Shown here: positions 24,376-36,300 of the stretch, piece after piece
How positions within the stretch are numbered: position 1 is the first letter of the stretch
How the letters are laid out: every line of letters starts with the position of its first letter
Origin: Globodera rostochiensis
Taxonomy: Eukaryota > Nematoda > Chromadorea > Rhabditida > Heteroderidae
Length of the DNA stretch: 64,000 nucleotides
NCBI GenBank assembly: GCA_018350325.1
Contig: JAEVLN010000006.1
Coordinates: 2,680,693 to 2,744,692, forward strand
Direction of reading: 5' to 3'
Translations under genes and position numbers: made by a program
The notes under the pieces: generated by a model
Database searches by the model: none
What the model was told of the DNA's origin: nothing
Seen by the model: the letters and a program-made list of their open reading frames with translations, nothing else

Positions 24376-27300
24376 ATGTCGTCGAACAACCATCATCGAC
24401 TCTTCTTCACATTGTTTCTGTTGAGTTTGGCATTTATTTGCCTTTGCCTCGGCATTTGGGTGGAAACTCCGACAGAACGATTTTCCCGTGACACCAACCA
24501 TTTTCAAAAGTGTGAGTGGCGCTTTTTGTTTGTTTGGGATACCACACCGGTCCCCGAAGGTCGAAAGGGTTTTGAGTGTCGAATGCTTTATAACTTTCTA
24601 CAACCTAAACCCATTAGGTCAAACATTATACCAAATGAAAGCTTTGGATGAGGAGAAGCAATTAATAAGCAAAAACTAAGCGATCCGATAATTATGAAAA
24701 AAGTTATGGCCAGAAAACCTCCAAAAATGGCCATTTTTGGAGTTTTTCATTTTTTTGGCTATAACTTTTTTAAGCATTGTCCAATCACTTAGCTTCAACT
24801 TAATGATAACTCTAACTCATCGCAAGCTTTCATTTGAGGCTGCAAAGTGCCAATTCTTTTTCTTTGAAGCGCCAAACAGCGAATGTTACGATCGCCAAGG
24901 GGCAGCCCTACAATGCTTGCCGGACTTTGGAAATACGGCATACAATAAGCCGGTGGAAGTGTCACGGAAGGAGTTCACCTGCGGCGTTGTACGTCCCGAC
25001 CGGTGTGTTGTGCCACAAAAAAATTTGTTTTTGTTGGCATTTTCAAAATGTTTATTTTAAAGGTTTCGTGACCACACTCGCACAAGTGCGCCGTTGGTTT
25101 GCGATGCCAGAATTCCGGTACAAAAAAAAATGGATTGAATTTTTTTGTTGTTGTTTGTTTTTGTTTACTTTTCCCTTAAAGACCCAAGCCCATCCTCCGG
25201 CACTGTTGACCGACTTCAACGACAAAACAAAAGAGACCTGGTGGCAGTCGATCACGATGGAGCAGGGAGTACAGTACCCAACAACAGTAAACCTGACCCT
25301 TCGCTTAGGTATTTGTGCGGGCGGTGGGGACTGAATTGGCACACGCGGGCGGGCGGGCGGGCGGGCGGGCGGGGAATGTGGGGACTGAATTGGCACACCG
25401 TTTTTTACTCCCCAAGACAAAGCGTATGAAATCACTTACGTTCGGGTGAACTTTGCCAACCCGCGCCCGGAGAGTTTTGTCATCTACAAAAGGGCCAAAG
25501 CCGGCGACGCGTGGAGCGCGTGGCAATATTACAGGTGCGTTCCGCGCCGTTCCGGTTCAGTCTGACCGATTGAGTCTGGCCGTTGAGTCTGACCGATTGT
25601 GAGTCTGACCGATTGAGTCTGGAAGGCATACCTAAAAAAGACATTACTAATGTCACATTAGTGCATGAGTAAGTGGATTATATTGGCGCCAAAACACCGC
25701 AGGCGTTTACTTTTTGTGCTATCAAACGGCCTCCAGACTCAGCCGAGACTCAATCGGCTAAGACTCAACTGTCCATTTGTGGCCAAATGTCCCGCGCCAA
25801 CATTCAGCGGTTCCTGCCGGGCGACCTTCGATTTGCCGGAAAAGGCCCCAATTTTGCCGGTCAACGAAGCGATGGCGCAATGCACGCGCGACTTCTCCGA
25901 CATTTCACCGCTGCGCGGGGGCAACGTCGTTTTCGACACGCTCGAAGGACGCCCATCGGCAAAGAATTTTGAGGAGAGCGAAGTGTTGCAGGCAAATTTT
26001 TGATCAATCCCCGACCCAATCCCCGAGGATTTTCAATCAATCCCCGACCCCCGACCCAATCCCCGACGATTTTTGATCAATCCCCGACCCCCGACCCAAT
26101 CCCCGACGATTTTTGATCAATCCCCGACCCCCGACGATTTTTGATCAATCCCCGACCCGATCCCCGACGACTTTTTGATCAAACCCCTGACCCCAATCCC
26201 CGACGATTTTTGGTCAATTCCCGACCCCAATCCCCGACTATTTTTGATCAATCTCCGATCCCCGACCCGATTCTCGACGATTTTTGATCAATCTCCGACC
26301 CCCGACCCGATTCCCGACTATTTTTGATCAATCTCCGACCCCCGACCCGATCCACGACGATTTTTGATCAATCCCCGACCCCAATCCCCGACTATTTTTG
26401 ATCAATCTCCGACCCCCGACCCGATTCTCGACGATTTTTGATCAATCTCCGACCCCCGACCCGATTCCCGACTATTTTTGATCAATCTCCGACCCCCGAC
26501 CCGATCCACGACGATTTTTGATCAATCCCCGACCCCAATCCCCGACTATTTTGATCAATTCCCGACCCCAATCCCCGACTATTTTTGATCAATCTCCGAC
26601 CCCCGACCCGATTCCCGACGATTTTTGATCAATCCCCGATCCACGACGATTTTTGATCAATCCCCGACCCCAATCCTCGACTATTTTTGATCAATTCCCG
26701 ACCCCAATCCCCGACTATTTTTGATCAATCTCCGACCCCCGACCCGATTCCCGACGATTTTTGATCAATCCCCGACAGCATTGTCCCGTCAACCCCGACC
26801 CGGCCTTTCAATTCCGAGGGACACCGATCCCGGACTTTTCCCTGCCCGAACGTGTCGGGGGGGGGGGGGGGGTGGCAACCCTAATGTAAAATATTCGTTG
26901 CCAGGATTGGGTGACAGCAACCGAAATAATGGTGTCATTGGTACGGCTGAACACGCACGGAGACGAACTGTTTCGGTATATCGACGTGCTTCGATCATAT
27001 TACTACGCGATAACCGATTTTGCGGTTGGGGGACGATGCAAATGCAATGGGCACGCCAATCGATGTGTAAATTCCACCGGAACCGGCGAGGTGTTTTTGT
27101 TTTTGGGATGGACAAATATCGATCGCTTCCGGTCTAAATCCCCCCCCCCCCCCGCCCGAATCCCCCCACAGCCCCAAAACTTCCCGAATCCCCTCAACGT
27201 CTTAGGCTAAGCCTAAGAAGCTAGCTTAGGCTTAGGCCTAAGCCTAAGCCTAACAAACCTCAAGCAATATGGCCTAGGCCTAAGTGTTAGGCTTAATATT

Positions 27301-30300
27301 AGCTTCAGTACGGGACTGAATAAGCCGTCGTGGGGGATTCAGACCGGTAGCCATATCGATCGATTGGCCAATGTGACAGTCCCCCTCCCCCCTAATTTTG
27401 CCAAAGGCGCAATTGGTCTGCGACTGTCAGCACAACACCGCGGGCGTCGACTGTCAGCAGTGCGCCCCATTCTTTTTGGACAGACCGTGGAGACGCGCCA
27501 CATCCAATGAAGCCAACGAATGCCTGCGTAAGTTCCATTCATTTTTTCGAATTTCTTGGCGTTCTGAACAATTTCCGGGACAGATTTGAATTTGGAAATT
27601 TTTTTTCGAATTTCTTGGGGTTCCCAAAAATTTTCGGGACAGATTTGAATTTGGCGATTTTAACACTTACGGGGCAAATTTGAATTTTGCAATTTTTCTT
27701 TGCGCTCCAAACAATTTCCGGAACAGATTTGAATTTGGCAACAATTTTCCTGGACAGATTTGGCAATTTTTAACAATTCCCGGGACAGATATGGCAATTT
27801 TTAACAATTCCCGGGACAGATTTGAATTTGGCAATTTTTAACAATTCCCGGGACAGATTTGAATTTGGCAATTTTTAACAATTCCCGGGACAGATTTGAA
27901 TTTGGCAATTTTTAACAATCCTAGGACTGGTTTGAAATTGGCGGAGCAGATTTGAATTTGACAATTTTTAACAATTTCCGGGACTGGTTTGAATTTGGCA
28001 ATTCCCGATCTAACTAATTCAACTTTACAATTGATTGATTGAGACCTGTTTTTAGCCTGCAATTGCAACGGCCTCTCCAACCGGTGCTTCTTTGACGCCA
28101 AATTGTTCGAGAACACCGGCCATGGCGGCCATTGCATTGATTGTGCCGGGAATACTCAGGTGGAATGCCACGGCATCCATTTCCCCCCCCCCCCATTTAA
28201 CCAAATTTTAGGGTCCCCACTGCGAACATTGTGCGCCCGACCATTGGCGCCGCGACGGTGAACATTATTGCCAGCCGTGCCAATGCAACGCGATCGGTGC
28301 CGTTGACGGTCAATGCGACGAGGGGGGCCAATGTCGCTGTAAGGTGGGAGTCGTTGGGCAACTCTGCGACCGGTGTGAGGCCGGCTTTTACGACTTTGGC
28401 GGCAGCCCTATGGGGTGCAAGTGAGTGGTTTTTTGCCTTTCTAATCAGGCAGCTCAAATTGCCTTCTTTTTGCGGCAAATGCCACTATTTTGGCACTTTT
28501 TGGCCTCAGGTAGCTCAAGATTGCCTTCTTTTTGTGTCAAATGCCACTATTTTGGCACTTTTTGGCCTCAGGGAGCTCAAGATTGCCTTCTTTTTGTGTC
28601 AAATGCCACTATTTTGGCACTTTTTGGCCTCAGGGAGCTCAAATTTCCTTCTTTTTGTGGCAAATGCCACTATTTTGGCACTTTTTGGCCTCAGGGAGCT
28701 CAAATTTCCTTCTTTTTGTGGCAAATGCCACTATTTTGGCACTTTTTGGCCTCAGGGAGCTCAAGATTGCCTTCTTTTTGTGTCAAATGCCACTATTTTG
28801 GAAGCTTGCCACAGTTTTGGCCATGCTTCCACACTTGCCACATTTTGAACTCTGAAATTTTTTTTTGAGAAAAAACGAGGAGGATTTCCCGATTCTTGAC
28901 GGCGCCTATCCGGACCGTTGGACCCCTCCCATTCCTAAAAAGCTTCAAAAATTACTGTATTTTTATTTTAAAAAATTTTGTGAGTTAGGATCCCTGCTTC
29001 TAATCACTAACTTCCCAGGGATTGTCAATGCTTCCCCGCGGGGTCCGCTGCCAAAAGTGCCACCAGCTGTTCGCCCATCGATGGCACTTGCGCTTGCACA
29101 GCGAAGGTGGAGGGCGTCAGATGTGACAAGTGCAAAGTTTGGAACAAATTTTGTTTTTTTTTTGTTTGCTCCTCCCCAAATTCAAAACGTTTCAGCCCGG
29201 TCACTTCCATTTGTCCGCCTCCAACCCGTTCGGTTGTGCGCCATGCTTCTGTTTTGGTCATTCCTCCGTCTGTTCAGTGGCGGTCGTTTTCAAAAATTTT
29301 TTTGCGTTTTAAATGAAACTAAATCTTTTCAATTTTAGGATGGATTCTACGCCAGAAACATTTCGTCCAATTTTTTCGGAGGTTTTCTTATTCAAAGTCC
29401 GCTTTCAAAAAGGGCTCTTTGTACACACAGACCCCGAGGGGTGGACATCCGGTGCCGCGGCATTTCCGTCCCAGAGTGGTCGTCGGCGGGCGGCTGCTTT
29501 GCTCAGCGGCAATGATCAGTCCGTCGTTCGGTACAATTTTGCTGAACACGCAATTGTTGCTGAACAGAAAAGCAATCGGTCGGTCTCGGTGGCACTTTTG
29601 TTGGCATATTTATGTAGTTTAAAAGTGATCTCTCTGGCATGCATTTTAAGGTCTGTGTACTTTGTTGCCCCCGGCAAATTCCTTGGTGATCAACGTTTTG
29701 TTTACGGCCAGTACATCGATTTTGCCCTACGGGTCTCCGAACCGTACGCCTGCACGACCAACGAGTCAGTTAAGATCATCAATAAAACATATTCTATGTA
29801 ATAATCCCCGGATCCACAAAATTGGGTTGCTCCCCGACCCTGATCCCCGACATGGCCAACCCCGACCTCCCCGACCCCCGGCTTTTACGACCCCGAGGGG
29901 TCGTGGACAAACCCTACATTCTGTCGAACGAGCAGTTATTATTAGAGCCCGGTCAGGATCAGGATTTGGAAATGATCATGATTACCAGGATCCGATCGAG
30001 AATCTCGATCGAAATCTTGATCGGTCTTCAAGTCCTTTCTCTAGTCAATATGCCTTGGGCTACTTCCATCAACTCAATAAGCCCCCTTGGGGTAACTAAA
30101 AGATGCCTTTAAGGGACATAATGTTGATTGGTGCCAACGGCCGTTCGTTGACCCTCAATTTGGCCAGTCAAGGCAACCCGCGGCCCACCGATTACTTCCA
30201 AAACTATCGCTTTCGCATTCACGCTGATCCGCGCCTTCAGGCAAGATCGCCTCGCAAGTCCCCTCTCCTCACAATGTTAAAGATTTGTGCCAACTTTTAA

Positions 30301-33300
30301 GTGGAGTCCCGCCTCACACGAAGTCGATTTCATCAGTGTTTTGTCCAATTTGAGCGAAATTCGCATCAAAGGCACCTTCTCCCGAGGAGGTGAGCAAATT
30401 TTAATGGGTTTTTAATTGGTCAATCTGTCGGCGTATTATTTGAATATTGAGATTATTCGAATTTTTCTGGTAAATTTGAAAATATTCAAATATTTATGAG
30501 GAGTTAGTAGTTATTTGAATAAAAACTAGAAACCGGAATTTTGAAAAATCCGAGACCGAGATCGAGATTTGGTGGGCGAGGCCGAGATCGAGATTTGTCT
30601 CGAAATTCCGAGAGTCCAGGTCTCGGAGTTTTCGACAAATTTCAGAGATTCGAGACCTGGACTCTCGGAAAATCTCGGCCGGGATCTCGATCTCGCCGAT
30701 CTCTAATAAGAACTCAAAAAAAATCGAAATTTCTGGTAAAATTTAAAAACTTCCTTTTTTCTATATTTTTTTCTGAAAAAAGAAGATTTCAAATTATTAA
30801 AAATTCAATTTTGTGAAGATTTCAAATAATACTAAAATCTGAATACCTAATCACACTATTCAAATCGGTTAATTGATGTTGAAGGGATGCTAATCTCGGA
30901 ATTTCTGTTCCATACCCTTCAAAAATTGTTATTATTCAATGACAGATGTCGGATTTATGTCACAATTTTCCATGGGGTCGGCTACCGACGTGTTCGAGTT
31001 GGACAAAAATGGCATTCCGAGAGGGTTGGTTTTGGCATCCTTTTGAGAAACAACCGCTACCATTTTTCCCCAAACTGCAGTCGTGCTGATTGGGTGGAAC
31101 GGTGCGTATGTCCGTCCGCGTACAGCGGACAATTCTGCCAATTTTGTCGCCCCGGGCATAAACGGGCTGAGCCATTTGGGGGGCCATTGACCAAATGCGT
31201 GCCGTGCCAATGCAACGAACATGCCAAAGAATGTGACGCGGAATCCGGTGAGTGAAAGGACGGACGGCAAACTGAACTTGCCGAATTTGTTGAATGCAGG
31301 CAAATGCAAATGTGAGCACAACACCGCTGGCGATACTTGTGCTCAATGTGCCCGAGGCTTCTATGGCAATGCGCTGGCGGGACCATTCGGAGAATGCCGA
31401 AAGTGAGAAGCCAACCCTCGGGGGCAAAGATTACCGTACCGTGCCGAACACTACTTTCCGTCGAGGGCATTGGCATTTATTTCCCTTTAGTTGCAATTGC
31501 CCCGACGGGGGTCCCTGTGTTTTGGCGGATGGAGCGAGTGGAGAAGAAGCCGTCATTTGCACAGAGTGCCCGGAGGGATACGGCGGCAGAAAGTGAGAAA
31601 AAACCCATTGATGGAAAGGTCAAATTCGAAACTGTTTTTGGCGGGGATTAATCGGATTCCGGACATTTTGGGTCGGAATTTCGGACTTTTTGGCAAAAAA
31701 TTTGGAAATTGTCCGGGAATTTTCACAAAAATAGGTCGATTCTTCGTTGTTTTTGGTGCTCACAAATCAGCAGGGATGTAACCGGATTCCGGACAATTTT
31801 GGACCCGGAATTCCAGATTTTTGGCAAAAACTCCGGAAATTGTCCGGGAATTTTCACAAAAATTGGCAGATTTTTTGTTGTTTTGGTGCTCAGCAGGGAT
31901 GCAACCGGATTCCGGCAATTTTGGGTTCGGAATTTTGGACTTTTTGGCAAAAAAATTCGGAAATTGTCCGGGAGTTTTCACAAAAATAGGTCGATTCTTC
32001 GTTGTTTTGGGTCAGCTTTGGGATGGGGAATTTTAAAATTGTTATGCAATTTTGTAATGTAACGTTTTGTTTGTCCATTTCCGGTGCGAATTCTGTGCCG
32101 AGAATTATTTTGGCGAACCACAGCGGGGCCGGCCATGTCAAGTGTGTGATTGCAGTGGAAATGTGGACCCGAATGCGATTGGACAATGTGTGAGTTTTTG
32201 GATTGGAGACAGAGGGGTGGACGTGATCAAAAAAAAATCCGTACATGATCGTGATCCGTGATCACGGCCCCCCAAAAATGTCATGGCTGGCGTGAAACGT
32301 GATCCACGATCACTACTGATTAAAGACTCGAAACTTGGACCCAAAAAACAAATTTTTTTTTGGTTTTGGTTTTTTTTTGGGTTGTGCTCTAAGTTTACCC
32401 AAAACCCAAAAACTTTTGGTCTAATTTTTTGTACAAAAAAAAATTATTTTTTGGTTTTGGGTCCGGTCTCTACTACTGATCACATCCACCCCTGCTGATT
32501 GGAGAAGCTTAATAAAATGGCGAAAAAACGCGTCCAATTCTCTGAAGGATGCGATCAGTGGGCAATGCATTCGATGCGATTATCACACCGCCGGATGGAA
32601 TTGTGAACGATGTGCGCCCGGCTATTGGGGCAATGCGTTGGACGAAACGAAGGGTTTGTTTTGTTTGGGGTTTGGGTTGGTCCTCGACCCCTCGGGGACG
32701 GGAAAGTCGGGGGTCGGGGAGGCCGGGATTGGCAATGTCAGGGGTCGGGGGTCGGGGAGGACCCAATTGTCGGGCTCGGGGTCGGGGACCAACCCTAGTT
32801 GGTTGGATTGGGTTGAGAAATATTGGGAATTAAGCAGGAATACGTGACATATCAAATTGAACAAATTGTATATTTATTCCACTCCGCTCTAAGCCTAACG
32901 CAGTAATTTGATTAAAATTTGTTTGTTGTTGCGGGAAACCGAAAACCATTTTGAAGCGAGATATGAGCCCGGGACTGAACTGTCCCTTTCAATAGGGACT
33001 CAGTTGTCCACTGATTAAAAATGGGCAAAATCATTTTAGGGCTTCTTAAAAACATGCTGGAGACGAATATGGAGTAATATTTTGCTACCATTTTTATGTA
33101 CGACAACAAACTTCACCCTACTGAAAAAGACACCTCAGTCCCGGGCTCATAACTTGCTTCAAAGCAGAGTTGGCCGGGATCGGGATCCCGGTCGGGATCG
33201 GGCGGGAGTATCCTGATTTTTGGAATCCCGGTCCCGGTTTTTACCAAAAATCCCGATCCCGGCTTTCACAATTCCGGTCCCGGGTTTTATCAAAAATCCC

Positions 33301-36300
33301 GATCCCATCCTACTCTACTTCAAAGTGGTTTACGCCAAAGCGTTAGAGGCTTTGAGTAAGAGTCGAAAAATGTCAATTTGTCCAATTTGGCGACTCGTAT
33401 TCCTGCAATTTTCTAATTAACATTTTTGCAATATTTTCTGTTGCAGGGGACCACTGCAAACGGTGCAACTGTTACGCGCCCGGCACTCGTTGGGTCGGCG
33501 GTGCCCCGCCAGACAAAGGGGCGGCCGCCGAATGTGAACAGCAGGAGGGCCAATGTCCCTGCAAGACAAACGGTCTAAATTTGTGAAAACAAAATTGGGG
33601 GGGGGCGAATGGAATTTGATCAAAGTTTTTATTATAGTGATCGGTCAACGTTGTGATCAGTGTGCCGCGGGATTCTTCAACATAACCTCAGGCAACGGCT
33701 GTGATCCGTGCGATTGCGACCCGTTGGGCACTTTGGACGGGGGCAAAGTGTGCGATATGCAGTCTGGACAGTGCAAATGCAAGAAAGGGGTGCGCGCGCG
33801 CGTGCATTTTAAACGTTTATTTTGAAATCCTTGGCCGAATTAGGTGATTGGCCAGAAATGCGACCAATGTGCCCCGCAGCACTTTGGGTTCGGCGCCCCG
33901 AAGGGATGTGCAGAGTGCGTGTGCAATCAGTTTGGTGCCCAACATTCCCATTGCGACATTCACAATGGTCAGGATGCCAAGCATAACGAAAATCCCTCTC
34001 TCTTTTTTTTCTCTCTCTTTTTTCTCTCTCTCCGCTCTCTTTCTTTTTTCTCTCTCTCTCTTTTCTCTCTCTCTTTTTTCTTCTTTTTTCTCTCTCTCTC
34101 TCTTTTCTCTCTCTCTTTTTTCTCTCTCTCCGCTCTCTTTCTTTTTTTTCTCTCTCTCTCTCTCTTTTCTCTCTCTCTCTTTTTTCGCTCTCTTTCTTTT
34201 TTCTCTCTCTCTATCTTTCTCTCTCTCTCTCTTTTTTTCTCTCTCCCTCTCCCTCTTTTTCTCTCTCTGTTGTGGGGGGTGGGGGAGCGGGGGGGGGGGG
34301 GTGTACGGTAGTGATGCACCGAGAATTAAAATTTGCCGAGACTCGAGAAACCAAAAATCGGGCATTAAGTAATTTAAAAAAACTGGGCACAAAAGATTAG
34401 ACATCATCATAAAACCCGCTAAATTGAGCCGTGTGGGCACACCGGAAATAAATGGCAAAAATAATTTTTCGTGCATTTTCAGGTGGCCTAATAATTTTCC
34501 GGGGTTTACGCTGGTGCCTCCCCCCCCCCCCCCCCCACACTTTTTCGTGGTGTCCAGTTTTCCTAACCTTTGTGCTTCCGGCACTCTTCGTGAAATGCCG
34601 TTTCCTACCCTTTCAAATTCAGGCCAATGTCTTTGCCACGATTTTGTGGAAGGGCGCTCGTGCGATCGCTGCCAGGAGAACTACCACAGTTTGGAAGTCG
34701 GGGGAAGAGCGTTTGATAGTGATGCTCGAGACCTAAAATTTACCGAAATTCGAGACCCAAGACTTTACCCCGAGAGCCCAAAAAACGCGAGACTTTTCTC
34801 GGTCCGGACTTTCAACATTAGAAGTTTGGCATTTCCGAAAAATTCTCGGTTCGAGACCCGAGACTCTCGAGCATCACTAGATTAGAGTTTGGCATTTCCA
34901 AAATGTAAATTGCCATTTTGCTATACCCAGGCCGAGGAGGGATGCACGCAATGTGACGATTGCTACGGGCTGATCCAAAGCAGAAGAGACGGCTTGAAAG
35001 AAGTCATGGCAGAGATGGCACGGAAAATGGACGATTTTGGCACCGTTCCGTTGCCGTCGTTGCAGCTCAAGGACACTGGTATTGCCGACTCCGTAAACGC
35101 CTTAAAAGTTCAATTTGAACGTTTACAGCAACGAGTTGAACACAAATTGGGTGAGTATTTTTGTTAAATTGTAAAATATGATTATTTTTTATCATCAAAT
35201 ACAGACTTTGACTTGGCCAAACACTTTGACAACCTCGGGGCCCAACTGAACACGGCATTTTCTTTTGTTAACAAATCACGCTCATTTTTCGTCACGATGG
35301 ACATCCAATTAATCAAAATTGAGAAGCAATTGGACAGATTGGACCAACAGAAAGGCATATTTCCATCAAATAAAAATGTGCACAAAAATTTACCGAATTT
35401 TTTTACCCCTCAGGGGAAGTCCGAAAGGAAATTGAGCAAGCGGAGAAAAGTCTGCGGGCAAAAGGGGTCGCACTGGTTGAGGAAGTTGAACAGGCACTGC
35501 TGCAACAACGTGTTGAGGCCGTCAATGATGAGGTGCAGTTTGAGATTAGCACGGCATTTTTAGTTTTACAAAAATTTGTGCCAAAACAAGTTGACCAAAT
35601 TGGCCTCCAACGCATCGGAGTTGGCTGAAAGACATCGGGCGAATGCACTGAACATAGAAAAGATGGCATCGCAAATCGTTGAGAAGACAAAAGAGTCGCT
35701 GAAAGAGATCGACCAGACGGCATTTGAAGGTGGTGGACTTTTTGGAGTTTTACGGCACACGGCGCCACATTTTTTTTTTGGGAGATTCAAAATCTTGAGT
35801 AGGGTGGCACGAAGACCGGGACTTTTGGCAAAAACCCGGCCTTCATTATAAGTAGGGTCTAGTGGCTTTTTTGAGAATAAAGCCACATTTCAACAATTTT
35901 AAGGGTAATTCAGAAGAAAAATGCAATATTTTATAGGTTTAGCACATTTTTTAGCCCATATTTTGGCACTTTTTGGTGGTCAAATTTTGGGGATTTATTG
36001 TTAAAGTAAATATAACGTTTTTTTAGTCAATATAAATTCCAGCCCGAATTATAAGAGAGTTTGAAGGAATTTGAAAAACCGGGACCGGATTTTACTATAA
36101 TACTGGGAAAAATTGGTAATTTAATACTGGTTCCTGTCCCGTGCCACCCTAATTTTAAAGTGAATTTTTGAAATTTTGGAAGCATCAAAAAATTGTTCGT
36201 TCGTTCAGTTTCTGTTGACGAAAGAGTTGGCCAATTACAAAATGATTCACTGGAGACGGCAAATTTTCTGAATGAAACGCTGGAAAAGGCCAAGGAAATT

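Noticed and set aside
28440..28800. Possible extra laminin exon with Cys-containing repeats ([13 protein letters not shown])
   Set aside because: A 63-bp-type intron minisatellite; laminin exons on both sides join in phase without it.
33817..34584. Long minus-strand open frame of Arg/Glu/Lys strings
   Set aside because: It is the reverse of a CT microsatellite inside a laminin intron.
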